64,000 bases of DNA, from positions 1,400,501 through 1,464,500 of the forward strand of contig NZ_CP016020.1 in the NCBI RefSeq assembly GCF_001889165.1. Reading direction: 5' to 3'. The position numbers and the translations under genes are program-made. Source of the stretch: Bacillus weihaiensis. Lineage in GTDB: Bacteria; Bacillota; Bacilli; Bacillales; Bacillaceae. The notes under the pieces were generated by a model. It had not been told where the DNA came from. It saw only the letters and a list, made by a program, of their open reading frames with translations, and did not search any database. Below, piece after piece: positions 1 through 9,173 of this stretch (position 1 is the stretch's first letter; each line of letters opens with the position of its first letter).

Positions 1-148
1 GCATCATGTATCATGATAAGCATCTAATGAAGGTACCTAGGTTTTAAGTATTAGTGCATTTCTTGATATACCTTGTAATGGGGATTAAACTCATGTAAAA
101 TTGAAATGATTTCGTTGAAAAAAGATCGGCAAATTTGGAGGGAACCAC

Positions 149-571
149 ATGCCAACACCTAGTATGGAAGATTATATTGAACAAATTTACTTACTAATTG
201 AAGATAAAGGATACGCACGTGTTTCGGATATAGCTGAAGCATTGGCTGTTCATCCCTCCTCAGTCACAAAGATGGTACAAAAATTAGATAAAGATGAATA
301 TTTAATTTATGAAAAATACCGTGGTTTAGTATTGACAAATAAAGGGAAAAAAACAGGTAAACGACTCGTATATCGTCATGAACTTCTAGAGCAATTTTTG
401 AACATTATAGGCGTTGATGAGGATAAAATTTATGATGATGTAGAAGGCATTGAACATCATCTTAGCTGGAATGCTATTGACAGAATTGGAGATCTCGTTC
501 AGTTCTTTGAAGAGAAAAACGAAAGAGTAGCAGCTTTACGAAGCATCCAAAAAAATAATGAAGAACAGTAA
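149..571 (+). CDS. mntR: MntR, manganese-responsive DtxR-family repressor
   Basis: Mn(II)-sensing transcriptional regulator that represses manganese uptake genes when metal is plentiful. The 140-residue protein has an N-terminal winged helix (residues about 1-70) and a C-terminal dimerisation and metal domain. The ligands known for Bacillus MntR are all visible: Asp8, Glu11, His77, Glu99, Glu102 and His103. Length matches the family (about 142). The ATG is preceded by a strong GGAGGG site about 6 nt upstream. It is a single gene with its own terminator straight after the stop. Its usual neighbour yqhO is displaced about 7 kb downstream by a transporter cluster. Identification is near certain from near-identity to the B. 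subtilis protein as I recall it. Confidence 0.97.
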   Translation: MPTPSMEDYIEQIYLLIEDKGYARVSDIAEALAVHPSSVTKMVQKLDKDEYLIYEKYRGLVLTNKGKKTGKRLVYRHELLEQFLNIIGVDEDKIYDDVEGIEHHLSWNAIDRIGDLVQFFEEKNERVAALRSIQKNNEEQ

Positions 572-577
572 AGAATT

Positions 578-610
578 AGGAGGTAGTTGCATACTACTTT
601 CTATTTTTTT
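578..610 (+). terminator. Intrinsic terminator of mntR
   Basis: Ten-bp stem (AGGAGGTAGT with ACTACTTTCT, two G-U pairs), a five-base loop and then ATTTTTTT, starting 7 nt after the mntR stop. Confidence 0.7.
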
Positions 611-1301
611 ATTCTGTAAAGGTAAATACGTATCGTACGTTGTTTCTCCTGAATTCTACGCTAATCTTCTCCCTAGGTACAAGTTTTAATTTTTCTTGAG
701 AATAGGCCATTTCTTGTTACTTAGAGTGCAATTTAAAATTCATTGAATATGGATAAGTGTCTCAAATTTTACTAGCAACAAAATGAAAGGAAGGAATCAT
801 CATTCATTTAAATAAAGTGTCTCCTTTAGCTTGAGTTAAAAGGAATGAGCTTTTTAAAAATATATAAATGTGGAAAAAGCAGTGAATAGTAGGAGTATTC
901 TACCATTTACTGCTTTTTATGTAAGCGTTCTACTATTTGTCTCCGCTCCTCCATAGGATAAATAACATGGAACATAAAGTAACTAGATCCTTTAAATCCC
1001 ATATAAAACCTGTAATGATCAAGATATACTCTGCAGCCTTTGAAAAAATGATAATGCTATTCGGATTATTATTCTATTCAATGAAAGAGAAAAATGCTAG
1101 TAGTTGTAGCCGCATTCATTCATTTAGTCGTGCAGGACAAGTGTGTAGCTATAAAGGGACATTGGGAAAAATGTCGGAAAAAAGGGGTGGTTTTCTGTCA
1201 AAAATCAACAATATTAGTACAAGTTTTATGAAATAATATTTGGTATATTCATTATATTTTAATAATTTAAAATTTTTATAAGATAATAGGTAGGTGTTGA
1301 T
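611..1301. other. Gene-poor spacer between mntR and the peptide transporter
   Basis: About 690 bp without a convincing gene. It holds a hairpin at 874-919 and one copy of a short TAGCAACAAA motif near 768-789 that recurs elsewhere in the window. An open frame at 937-1236 has no ribosome-binding site and no recognisable protein character. The dpp-type promoter probably lies in the AT-rich 1230-1290 stretch, but I cannot fix it. Confidence 0.5.
874..919. terminator. Long hairpin with A and T flanks, possibly bidirectional terminator
   Basis: About 19-bp imperfect stem: AAAAAGCAGTGAATAGTAG pairs with CTACCATTTACTGCTTTTT around a short loop. The A-run on one side and T-run on the other fit termination in either direction. 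No adjacent gene ends here, so its target is unclear. Confidence 0.5.
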
Positions 1302-2312
1302 GTGAATCAAGATAAGATACTCCAAGTTAAAAATTTGAAGGTATCTTTTCGTTCAGAAAAGAATCTAATTCCTGCTGTAGATGGAATAAGTTTTGATTTA
1401 TTCAAAGGAGAAATTTTGGGAGTTGTTGGTGAATCTGGAAGTGGGAAAAGTGTAACTTCTTTATCAACAATGGGGTTAATACCAATACCACCAGGTGAAA
1501 TTGAGTCAGGTGAAATTCTATTTGATGGTAAGGATTTAACGAAATGCAATGAAAAAGAAATGAGAGAGATTCGCGGTAATGATATATCTATGATTTTCCA
1601 AGAGCCGATGACCTCTTTGAACCCTTTATTTACGATTGGGAATCAATTATATGAAGCAATTAAGCTACATACAAGTCTAAAGATGAAGGAAGCTCGGCAG
1701 CGTGCAATTGAATTACTTACATTAGTTGGAATTCCGAGGGCGAGTGAAATTGTACGTGAATATCCTCATCAGCTGTCAGGAGGTATGAGACAAAGAGTAA
1801 TGATAGCAATGGCAATGGCTTGTAATCCGAAAGTGTTGATTGCAGATGAACCTACAACTGCTCTTGATGTAACAATTCAAGCTCAAATATTGTCTCTAAT
1901 GAGAGAATTAAATGAAAGAATGGATACCTCGATTATTTTTATCACTCATGATTTAGGTGTAGTTGCAGAAGTATGTGATAGGGTGCTTGTCATGTATTCA
2001 GGACAAATTGTCGAACAAGGTGACGTGCGTACGATATTAAAAAACCCTAAACATCCATATACAAGAGGATTAATAAAATCAGTACCAGATATAAGAGGAG
2101 TCAAGGATCGACTCTACAGTATACCTGGTAATGTACCTAGACCTGGAAGTATTAAATGTGGATGCCGCTTTGCTGCAAGGTGTGAGGAAATGGTAAATGA
2201 GTGTCTTGATAAGACACCTCCGTTATATCAAACGGAGAAAAATCACATCGTGCGTTGCTTTTTACATAGTGAAAAGGGGGAAGTAGAAGCTGATGACAGA
2301 GTTACTTCTTAA
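1302..2312 (+). CDS. dppD: Oligo/dipeptide ABC transporter ATP-binding protein (DppD/OppD type)
   Basis: One of two ATPases driving a family-5 peptide importer. Walker A GESGSGKS is at residues 43-50, the ABC signature LSGGMRQR near 157, and Walker B VLIADEPT follows. The C-terminal extension with HPYTRGL and a cysteine cluster (CGCRFAARC) is typical of the OppD/DppD group. The 336-residue length is normal. The GTG start has an AGGTAGGTG site just upstream. It is the first gene of the cluster and overlaps the next ATPase by 20 bp. The symbol is by family; the real substrate (dipeptide, oligopeptide or other) cannot be told from the ATPase. Confidence 0.88.
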   Translation: MNQDKILQVKNLKVSFRSEKNLIPAVDGISFDLFKGEILGVVGESGSGKSVTSLSTMGLIPIPPGEIESGEILFDGKDLTKCNEKEMREIRGNDISMIFQEPMTSLNPLFTIGNQLYEAIKLHTSLKMKEARQRAIELLTLVGIPRASEIVREYPHQLSGGMRQRVMIAMAMACNPKVLIADEPTTALDVTIQAQILSLMRELNERMDTSIIFITHDLGVVAEVCDRVLVMYSGQIVEQGDVRTILKNPKHPYTRGLIKSVPDIRGVKDRLYSIPGNVPRPGSIKCGCRFAARCEEMVNECLDKTPPLYQTEKNHIVRCFLHSEKGEVEADDRVTS

Positions 2313-3261
2313 GGTTGAGGGATTAAAAAAGTATTTCCCTATAAACGGCGGATTGTTTGGTAAAAAGCAAGGGGAAGTAAAAGCTGTAGATGATCTGACA
2401 TTTTACGTTAAAAAAGGAGAGACATTAGGTATAGTCGGAGAAAGTGGCTGTGGGAAATCTACCACTGGGCGCCTGCTAATGAGGTTATTAGAAGCTAGTG
2501 ATGGGAGAATTATCTTTGAAGATAAAGAATTACGACATTTATCTAAATCTGACCTTAGGAAAACACGAAGAGATATGCAGATGGTTTTCCAGGATCCTTA
2601 TGCATCCTTAAATCCTAGACATACGATAGAGACAATTTTAGAAGAACCCCTTATTGTACATGGGATAGGAACGAAGGAAGAGAGAAAGAAACGAGTAAAA
2701 GAGATGTTGGAGATTGTTGGATTAAACAGCTTTCATGCAAGGAGATATCCACATCAATTTAGTGGTGGGCAAAGACAGAGGATTGGTATTGCTAAGGCGC
2801 TTATGACAAAGCCGAAACTAATTATTGCGGACGAACCTGTTTCTGCCTTAGATGTATCCATACAGGCTCAAGTATTAAATTTAATGAAAGATATCCAGCA
2901 TGAGTTTCAACTGACTTACATATTTATCGCACATGATCTCGGTGTCGTTCGCCATATTAGTGACCGTGTTGGAGTGATGTATTTAGGTAGATTAATAGAA
3001 TTGGCAGATAGTGAAACGCTTTATTCAAATCCTCTGCATCCATACACGAAGGCTTTATTGTCTGCTGTCCCTATAGCGGATCCTGACATTAAACGGGAGC
3101 GGATCATGATAAATGGGGAAATACCAAGCCCATCCAATCCGCCAGCTGGCTGTGCGTTTCACACTAGGTGTGCTGAGTGTATGGATATATGCAAAATAAC
3201 AAAGCCAGAAAGTAAAGAGATTAATGGTCATTTTGTTGCATGTCATTTATATAACACTTGA
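2293..3261 (+). CDS. dppF: Oligo/dipeptide ABC transporter ATP-binding protein (DppF/OppF type)
   Basis: Second ATPase of the peptide importer, expected to pair with the upstream ATPase under the permease dimer. Walker A GESGCGKS lies near residue 50, the signature FSGGQRQR near 157, and Walker B LIIADEPV follows. The C-terminal HPYTKALLSAVP and GCAFHTRC segments are the oligopeptide-transporter signature. The start ATG lies inside the previous gene (20-bp overlap), so translation is probably coupled. 322 residues is the usual size. Confidence 0.88.
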   Translation: MTELLLKVEGLKKYFPINGGLFGKKQGEVKAVDDLTFYVKKGETLGIVGESGCGKSTTGRLLMRLLEASDGRIIFEDKELRHLSKSDLRKTRRDMQMVFQDPYASLNPRHTIETILEEPLIVHGIGTKEERKKRVKEMLEIVGLNSFHARRYPHQFSGGQRQRIGIAKALMTKPKLIIADEPVSALDVSIQAQVLNLMKDIQHEFQLTYIFIAHDLGVVRHISDRVGVMYLGRLIELADSETLYSNPLHPYTKALLSAVPIADPDIKRERIMINGEIPSPSNPPAGCAFHTRCAECMDICKITKPESKEINGHFVACHLYNT

Positions 3262-3306
3262 TATGTAACATTTATGATAAATAAAAAAATGGGGGTAAAT
3301 GACACG

Positions 3307-4920
3307 ATGAGAAACAAATCATTAAAAATTCTTCTTGTTTCACTACTTGCAATTAGTATGCTTTTGGTTGGTTGTAATGGTAACTCTAGTCAGGAAACAG
3401 GTGGAGAAGAGCAACCAGCTAGTGGGGAAGCGAAAAAGGATACGTTAGTTTTTGGTCGTGGGGGAGATTCTACTTCACTTGATCCAATTACAACAACAGA
3501 AGGGGAAACATTTAAAGTAACAGAAAATATTTTTGAAACGTTGATTGAATATGGGGAGCAGGATACGACTCTTCATCCAGGACTTGCAGAGTCATGGAAG
3601 GTTTCAGAAGATGCTCTTACATATACGTTCAAGCTGCGTCAAGGTGTGAAATTCCATGATGGAACTGACTTTAATGCAGAAGCGGTTGTGTTTAACTTTG
3701 AGCGTTGGATGAATGGGAATGCAGATGATTTCCCTTACTATACAATGTTTGGGGGATTTAAAGGGGAAGAAGGACATGTTATTGATTCGGTTAAAGCGAT
3801 AGATGAGTATAGCGTAGAGTTTGTACTTAACCGTCCTCAGGCTCCATTTTTAAAGAACTTAGCGATGTCACCATTCGGAATGGCTAGTCCTACTGCAATT
3901 GAAGAGTCCGGTGATAAATTTAGAGAAACGCCAGTTGGTACTGGACCATTTAAATTTGTTGAGTGGAAGCAAAATGATCGCATTGTTCTTGAAAAAAATG
4001 AAGATTATTGGCTAGAAGGATTCCCAAAATTAAAACAGGTCATTTTCCGTGTGATTCCTGAAAATACAGCTCGATTAAATGCGTTAACAAATGGTGAAAT
4101 TGATTTAATGGATGGATTAAACAATTCAGATGAAGCAACAATTACAGGTAATGATCAATTTCAAGTTATTGAACGTCCATCTATGAATACTGGCTATTTA
4201 GGATTCACTGTTAATCGTCCTCCATTTGATAATAAGCTTGTCCGACAAGCATTGAATCATGCGATTGATAAAGATGCTATTATTCAAGCATTCTATGGTG
4301 GAAAAGCAGAATCTGCAAAGAATCCAATGCCACCTTCTATTGAAGGATACAATGACGAAATTCAAGAGTACCCTTATGATTTAGAAAAAGCTAAGGAACT
4401 ATTAGCAGAAGCTGGTTACGCGGATGGCTTTGAAATGGAACTTTGGGCTATGCCTGTAGCTCGTCCTTATATGCCAGAAGGGATGAAGGTAGCAGAGGTT
4501 ATTCAAGCTTCATTTGCTGAGATTGGGGTAAAAGCAGAGATTCAATCAGTTGACTGGGCGACATATTTAGATAAAGCGTCAAAAGGTGAATTTGATGCAT
4601 ATATGTTAGGCTGGACTGGTGATAATGGAGATCCAGATAACTTCCTTTATACGCTATTAGATAAAGATAGTATTGGAAGTAACAACTATTCCCACTATAG
4701 CAACGATGAGCTTCATGATGTATTAATTCAAGCGCAAACGGAAACAGATCAAAGCAAAAGAAATGAACTTTATAAACAAGCACAAGAAATTATTCATGAT
4801 GATGCACCTTGGGCTCCACTTGTTCACTCAACACCTTTATTAGCAAGTACAAGTGACTTAGTGAATTATTTACCACATCCTACAGGTTCTGAAGCATTGA
4901 CCAAGGTTGAATTTAAATAA
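3307..4920 (+). CDS. dppA: Peptide ABC transporter substrate-binding lipoprotein (DppA-like)
   Basis: Extracytoplasmic solute-binding protein of SBP family 5. The signal sequence has a lipobox LVGC, so it should be lipid-anchored, followed by a Ser/Glu-rich linker. The motif GWTGDNGDPDNF near residue 435 and the VARPYMPEG segment are strongly reminiscent of dipeptide-binding DppA. I chose the ATG at 3307, not the in-frame one at 3274, because GGGGGT lies 10 nt before it and because the signal peptide then starts normally. It follows the ATPases directly, while the permease genes come after a 0.5-kb gap. The order ATPases, binding protein, permeases differs from the E. coli dppABCDF order. Substrate is inferred by similarity. 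Confidence 0.88.
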   Translation: MRNKSLKILLVSLLAISMLLVGCNGNSSQETGGEEQPASGEAKKDTLVFGRGGDSTSLDPITTTEGETFKVTENIFETLIEYGEQDTTLHPGLAESWKVSEDALTYTFKLRQGVKFHDGTDFNAEAVVFNFERWMNGNADDFPYYTMFGGFKGEEGHVIDSVKAIDEYSVEFVLNRPQAPFLKNLAMSPFGMASPTAIEESGDKFRETPVGTGPFKFVEWKQNDRIVLEKNEDYWLEGFPKLKQVIFRVIPENTARLNALTNGEIDLMDGLNNSDEATITGNDQFQVIERPSMNTGYLGFTVNRPPFDNKLVRQALNHAIDKDAIIQAFYGGKAESAKNPMPPSIEGYNDEIQEYPYDLEKAKELLAEAGYADGFEMELWAMPVARPYMPEGMKVAEVIQASFAEIGVKAEIQSVDWATYLDKASKGEFDAYMLGWTGDNGDPDNFLYTLLDKDSIGSNNYSHYSNDELHDVLIQAQTETDQSKRNELYKQAQEIIHDDAPWAPLVHSTPLLASTSDLVNYLPHPTGSEALTKVEFK

Positions 4921-5451
4921 TCTTTTAATGGATTAGGTATAGCTATTTAATGTGTATTTGTTTGGTTGAGACCAGCTGAAGGTTGCTCACATCTACAAAG
5001 GGGAAGTAGGTTCCATTTTTCCTTGAGTAGTTGTTGAGCCTCCGGGGTCTTATCAACCTGATGTGTAGGGTTTATTTCATAGATCCTTCCTGGTGACTCC
5101 CATTTTCCGTTTCTCACGTCTATTCAAGTAAGCAAGAAAGAAAAAAGCTACTCTCCCTATACAGAGAAAAATCCGAGACTTGGGATTTTTCAGGTGAGAA
5201 ACAATCTGTATGAAAATAGCTTTTCAGAAAGAAAAACAACAAGAGGGGAGCTTTGTCTCCTCTTTTATTCAATTCTTAAAAAGGGAAAGGGGACTTTTCT
5301 TAAACGTTGTTTCTATATGTTGAGAATTTCCAAAATGTTGTCCAAAAGAAAGAAAAGAGTTCCTCTTCCTACTCAAAGGGTAAATTAGGTCCTTGGGCTT
5401 TTCTACTAGCAACAAACTTTACGAAACAACCTAGAAAATGAGGTGAGCACT
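4921..5451. other. Gene-free gap inside the transporter cluster, holding repeats
   Basis: About 530 bp between the binding protein and the permease genes. It contains repeat copy A1 (5129-5223), a GC-richer scrap with GAGCCTCCGGGGTCT at 5036-5050, and a TAGCAACAAA motif at 5401-5425. No clear terminator follows the binding-protein gene. I saw no T-box specifier or antiterminator motif. The dppB-C pair may have its own promoter here. Confidence 0.55.
5129..5223 (+). repeat. Dispersed repeat family A, copy A1
   Basis: This segment matches, in opposite orientation, the segment at 49575-49692. Shared blocks are AGAAAGAAAAAAGCT followed by CTCTC, a hairpin GAAAAATCC / GGATTTTTC (arms 5166-5174 and 5183-5191, with ACTTG in the loop), then CAGG and ACAATCT. 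Both copies lie in intergenic DNA. A decayed relative may lie at 7418-7520. Confidence 0.7.
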
Positions 5452-6459
5452 ATGTTTTCTTATTCAGTTCGACGTGTTTTTTCTTTAATACCCGTATTGT
5501 TTGGAATGACATTAGTTGTGTTTGCAATAATACGAGCGATACCAGGTGATCCCGCTCAAGTGATTTTAGGGCAAAAGGCTACAAAAGAAGCTATTGCAAC
5601 ACTAACCGCAGAGTTAGGCTTAGATAAGCCTTGGTATATTCAGTATGTGGACTATATCAAAGCACTTTTAGCAGGCGATTTAGGCACTTCGTTAAGAACA
5701 AGGGGACCAATAAATGAGGAAATATGGCCCTATTTAGCTGCGACAATAGAATTAACAATAGTGGCCATGATTATTGCCATTTTTATTGGTGTAAATGCAG
5801 GAATTATTAGTGCTTGGTTCTCTCATTCATGGTTTGATTATTTAGCTATGATTTTGGCCTTAATAGGAGTTTCTATGCCAATTTTTTGGCTAGGTTTAAT
5901 GGAACAGTGGGCTTTTTCCATAGAATTAGGATGGTTACCTTCTACAGGTCGCGAGGATGTTAGGAACCCTGTTCAAGCTATTACAAATATTTATATGATA
6001 GATACATTAATACAAGGTAGAACGGACCAATTTGTTCAAGTACTTCAACATATAATCCTACCAAGCTTCGCATTAGCAACAATTCCTATGGCGATTATTG
6101 CAAGAATGACACGTTCTACAATGCTGGAAGTGATGAAATCGGATTACATACGTACAGCTAGAGCAAAAGGGGTAAAAATATTTTGGGTTGTTTATAAGCA
6201 TGCGCTAAAAAATGCTATTATTCCAGTGCTAACAGTCATTGGCTTACAAACTGGTCTATTGCTGGGTGGTGCTATATTAACAGAAACCATTTTCGGGTGG
6301 CCAGGGATTGGAAGATATTTATATGATGCAATTGGATATCGAGATTATCCTGTTATTCAATCAGGGATTTTAGTCATCGCAGCCTTTTTTATCCTAATAA
6401 ATTTAATTGTCGATTTATTATATGCTGTTGTTGATCCACGTATTAAGTATCATCAATAA
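5452..6459 (+). CDS. dppB: Peptide ABC transporter permease (DppB/OppB type)
   Basis: Integral membrane subunit forming half of the translocation channel. The N-terminal FSYSVRRVFSLIPVLFGMT segment and several further membrane helices are seen. The binding-protein-dependent permease loop (EAA-like, with YIRTARAKG near residue 230) and the family ending DLLYAVVDPRIKY are present. ATG 5452 has GAGGTGAG just upstream; an in-frame GTG at 5443 lies inside that ribosome-binding site and is less likely. It is followed 20 bp later by the partner permease. Confidence 0.88.
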   Translation: MFSYSVRRVFSLIPVLFGMTLVVFAIIRAIPGDPAQVILGQKATKEAIATLTAELGLDKPWYIQYVDYIKALLAGDLGTSLRTRGPINEEIWPYLAATIELTIVAMIIAIFIGVNAGIISAWFSHSWFDYLAMILALIGVSMPIFWLGLMEQWAFSIELGWLPSTGREDVRNPVQAITNIYMIDTLIQGRTDQFVQVLQHIILPSFALATIPMAIIARMTRSTMLEVMKSDYIRTARAKGVKIFWVVYKHALKNAIIPVLTVIGLQTGLLLGGAILTETIFGWPGIGRYLYDAIGYRDYPVIQSGILVIAAFFILINLIVDLLYAVVDPRIKYHQ

Positions 6460-6479
6460 AGTAAACTGGGGGAATAGTT

Positions 6480-7382
6480 GTGGCAGAATTAGCAAAAAAC
6501 ACACCAAATCCTTTACCGTCTAATGAAAGTGTGGAAATAATTACACCACCTTGGAAAGAAGCGTGGAGATCCTTTTGTAAGAACAGATTAGCTCTTATTG
6601 GCCTTGGAATTGTCATCTTTTTTATCATTTTAGCAATTCTAGCTCCATTCATTGCTCCTTATGGTTTTAAGGATCAAGAATTATCGAAACGGTTACTCTC
6701 TCCATCAAGTGAACATTGGTTTGGAACAGATGACTTTGGTCGAGATATTTTTTCTAGGGTATTGTATGGGGCTAGAATATCTCTTTGGGTTGGCTTCTTT
6801 GCGGTATTAGGATCAGCTGTTTTTGGTACTATTTTGGGGATCTTATCAGGATACTATGGAAGGTGGGTCGATTCCATTATTTCAAGAATCTTTGATATTA
6901 TGCTCGCTTTTCCAAGTATTTTGTTAGCAATCGCAGTTGTTGCGATTTTAGGACCTTCCTTGCAGAATGCTCTGATTGCAATAGCTATCATTAATATACC
7001 GACATTTGGTCGATTAGTGAGATCAAAGGTATTAAGTGTGAAACAAGAGGAGTATATTCTTGCAGCAAAAGCAGTAGGCATGAGAGACAACCGAATTTTA
7101 TTGAAACATATATTGCCTAATAGTATGACGCCAATTATTGTCCAAGCTACTTTGGCTATTGCCACGGCAATAATTGAAGCCGCAGCTCTTGGTTTTCTTG
7201 GTCTTGGTGCACAAGCACCCAATCCAGAATGGGGCAAAATGTTAGCAGATTCAAAACAATATCTCATGCAAGCCCCTTGGACATTATTCTTTCCTGGTTT
7301 AGCTATAATGCTTACTGTACTTGGATTTAATTTAATGGGTGATGGGTTACGAGATGTACTTGATCCGAAGATGAAACAATAG
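6480..7382 (+). CDS. dppC: Peptide ABC transporter permease (DppC/OppC type)
   Basis: Second membrane subunit of the importer. It has the N-terminal OppC-type segment with the first helix near residue 40, the GTDDFGRDIFSRVLYGARISL signature region near 80-100, an EAA-type loop (EYILAAKAVGM) near 195, and the ending DGLRDVLDPK. The GTG start is preceded by GGGGGA. 300 residues is the usual size. It is the last gene of the cluster. Confidence 0.88.
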   Translation: MAELAKNTPNPLPSNESVEIITPPWKEAWRSFCKNRLALIGLGIVIFFIILAILAPFIAPYGFKDQELSKRLLSPSSEHWFGTDDFGRDIFSRVLYGARISLWVGFFAVLGSAVFGTILGILSGYYGRWVDSIISRIFDIMLAFPSILLAIAVVAILGPSLQNALIAIAIINIPTFGRLVRSKVLSVKQEEYILAAKAVGMRDNRILLKHILPNSMTPIIVQATLAIATAIIEAAALGFLGLGAQAPNPEWGKMLADSKQYLMQAPWTLFFPGLAIMLTVLGFNLMGDGLRDVLDPKMKQ

Positions 7383-7859
7383 ATAATTTTCATTTTTTAG
7401 ATTCATTACTATCCTGATAAGCAAGAAAAGGTAAAAAGTCGTTTCTTTATCCAATAGGAAACAATCATCAACTAGGGACTGCTCCTTTTTAAAAAATCTA
7501 CAATCTGTACGAGAACAGCCAGTTTTTTTCGATTGTTAAGTTTGTCTAGAACGTGCGTGCGGGTATTGGAGGGGGAAAAGCTGAATAAGATAATGACTGT
7601 AAGGACTAAATTGAAAACGATTTAGTCCTTTAATTTTTGCTTCGATGATCTTTCTTATTTCAAAGTTACAATAACCAACCTGGTCAATTTTCTAAAACAT
7701 AATCAGAGAGGGTTTAGATGGACTCTTTCCTGTAATACAGCGGTCATAATATCACATTTGCTTGGACTTATTTTATACGTTCTTCGATAACATATAATTT
7801 AAGGTCTATTTTCTTTTCTTGTCTCCTACACTATAACAAAAGGGAGGGGCTTAAAGTAG
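7383..7859. other. Spacer after the transporter cluster
   Basis: About 480 bp. It has a possible decayed family A repeat (7418-7520; shared blocks GATAAGCAAGAAA and ACAATCTGTACGA) and a clear terminator hairpin at 7600-7638. The remaining 200 bp before yqhO probably carry its promoter, which I cannot pin down. Confidence 0.45.
7600..7638 (+). terminator. Intrinsic terminator hairpin downstream of dppC
   Basis: AAGGACTAAAT and ATTTAGTCCTT form an 11-bp perfect stem with a short loop, followed by a T-rich run. It lies about 220 bp after dppC. Confidence 0.65.
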
Positions 7860-8747
7860 ATGAAAATAGATGGAGTTTTTTCTGGTGGTGGGATTAAAGG
7901 GTTTGCGTTAATTGGTGCATATAAAGCAGTTGAAGAACGAGGATTTGTATACAATCGATTGGCGGGAACTAGTGCAGGTTCCATTATTGCTACTTTTATT
8001 CTAGCCGGTTATAAGAGTGAAGAAATTTTGAAGATGATGGAAGAAGTAGATTTAAAGATGTTTCTAGATGAAAGAAGAGCTCTTCTATCCTTACCATTCA
8101 CAAAATGGATATCTTTGTATTGGAATCTAGGCTTGTATAGAGGTGTGAAACTAGAAGAATGGTTACTTGAAAAATTGAAGGCAAAAGGAATTTCTACATT
8201 TGGAGATATACCACCACAAAGCCTACGTATTGTTGCTTCTGACTTAACGAATGGACAATTAATTGTATTACCTGATGATCTGCCTAAGTATGGAATTAAT
8301 CCCTCATCGTTTTCTGTAGCGCGTGCGGTTCGGATGAGTTGCAGCCTACCATATTTCTTTGAACCGGTAAAGCTTGCATCGTCTACAGGTATTAATGTTG
8401 TAGTAGATGGTGGCGTTCTTAGTAATTTTCCGATCTGGCTATTTTATCAGAATAAAAAAAAGAAGGTAACTAGACCAGTTTTAGGAATTAAGCTTAGTTC
8501 AAGTGAAAGGGAGCGTCCTAAAAAGAAAATTAATAATGCAATAGAGATGTTTAGTGCGCTTTTTGAAACGATGAAAGATGCACATGATGGCCGTCATATT
8601 GCAAGTCGACATGAAAAGGATATAGTGTTTATACCTGTTGAAGATATTATAACGACAGAGTTTGAACTTACAGAACAAAAAAAACTAGCTCTAATTGAGC
8701 TAGGTTGGAGTAAAACGAATGAATTTTTGAAAACATGGACGTATTAG
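7860..8747 (+). CDS. yqhO: Patatin-like phospholipase family protein (YqhO)
   Basis: Predicted cytoplasmic lipid acyl hydrolase of the patatin/RssA group. The oxyanion motif GGGIKG (residues 9-14), nucleophile motif GTSAGS near 40 (GxSxG) and the DGG aspartate of the Ser-Asp dyad near 185 are all present, so catalysis is plausible. No signal peptide is seen. 295 residues fits YqhO of B. subtilis. It is preceded by AGGGAGG. Its 3' end overlaps the convergent yqhP by 4 bp. The true substrate is not known to me. Confidence 0.88.
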   Translation: MKIDGVFSGGGIKGFALIGAYKAVEERGFVYNRLAGTSAGSIIATFILAGYKSEEILKMMEEVDLKMFLDERRALLSLPFTKWISLYWNLGLYRGVKLEEWLLEKLKAKGISTFGDIPPQSLRIVASDLTNGQLIVLPDDLPKYGINPSSFSVARAVRMSCSLPYFFEPVKLASSTGINVVVDGGVLSNFPIWLFYQNKKKKVTRPVLGIKLSSSERERPKKKINNAIEMFSALFETMKDAHDGRHIASRHEKDIVFIPVEDIITTEFELTEQKKLALIELGWSKTNEFLKTWTY

Positions 8748-9163
8748 AAAAAAGCACGGTTTTTCTTTTTGCCTTTTTTTCCTTCAATAACTGTTAGATG
8801 GGAAGGTTGGCTTTTTTTCTTTTTTATGGCATTTGCTTTTGCCTTTTTTGCTTGGTTGATGTTTTTTACTGTTGAAGTACGAGTTTTACGGACATCAAAA
8901 CGTCTTTTTGATTGTTTAGCTGCTTTTGAATAGGCTGAATATTCCCTTCCCATCCGTTTTTTTATAAAATATCGGAAAATGAGAAAGATAATTCCAGCGA
9001 TAGCTCCATAAATCACAATTTGTTTTAGTAGCCATAAAGGATTTGAGACAACTGTAGTGACAAATCCAAGTATGCCTAATAAAAGAATGGTAATGACGAA
9101 CCCGTTCCCGCGTCGCTTCATTTGACCACCTCCATAAGAGATACCAATTTGAAACACGTACAC
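8744..9163 (-). CDS. yqhP: Small membrane protein, YqhP / SA1362 family
   Basis: Protein of unknown function, 139 residues. Two hydrophobic helices (about residues 22-40 and 46-66) are followed by a strongly basic, Lys-rich cytoplasmic tail. It sits downstream of yqhQ on the same strand (10-bp gap), so the two are probably co-transcribed, as in B. subtilis. The ORF opens MYVFQIGISYGGGQMKRR; a later ATG at residue 15 (MKRRGNG), preceded by a GGAGG-type site, is a likelier start, which would end the gene at 9121. Confidence 0.7.
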   Translation of the reverse strand: MYVFQIGISYGGGQMKRRGNGFVITILLLGILGFVTTVVSNPLWLLKQIVIYGAIAGIIFLIFRYFIKKRMGREYSAYSKAAKQSKRRFDVRKTRTSTVKNINQAKKAKANAIKKKKSQPSHLTVIEGKKGKKKNRAFF

Positions 9164-9173
9164 TATTTTTTCT

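Noticed and set aside
937-1236. 99-codon open frame upstream of the dpp-type genes
   Set aside because: No ribosome-binding site, no family resemblance and unusual composition.
4960-5110. Possible T-box or riboswitch leader before dppB
   Set aside because: No T-box sequence, specifier loop or antiterminator could be found; the GC-rich part fits a repeat scrap better.
5194-5388. 64-codon frame between the binding protein and dppB
   Set aside because: Starts within repeat A1, lacks a ribosome-binding site, and is Lys/Arg-rich noise.
6854-7393. 179-codon open frame on the minus strand of dppC
   Set aside because: Shadow of a well-supported membrane protein gene on the other strand; its residues look like antisense of hydrophobic helices.
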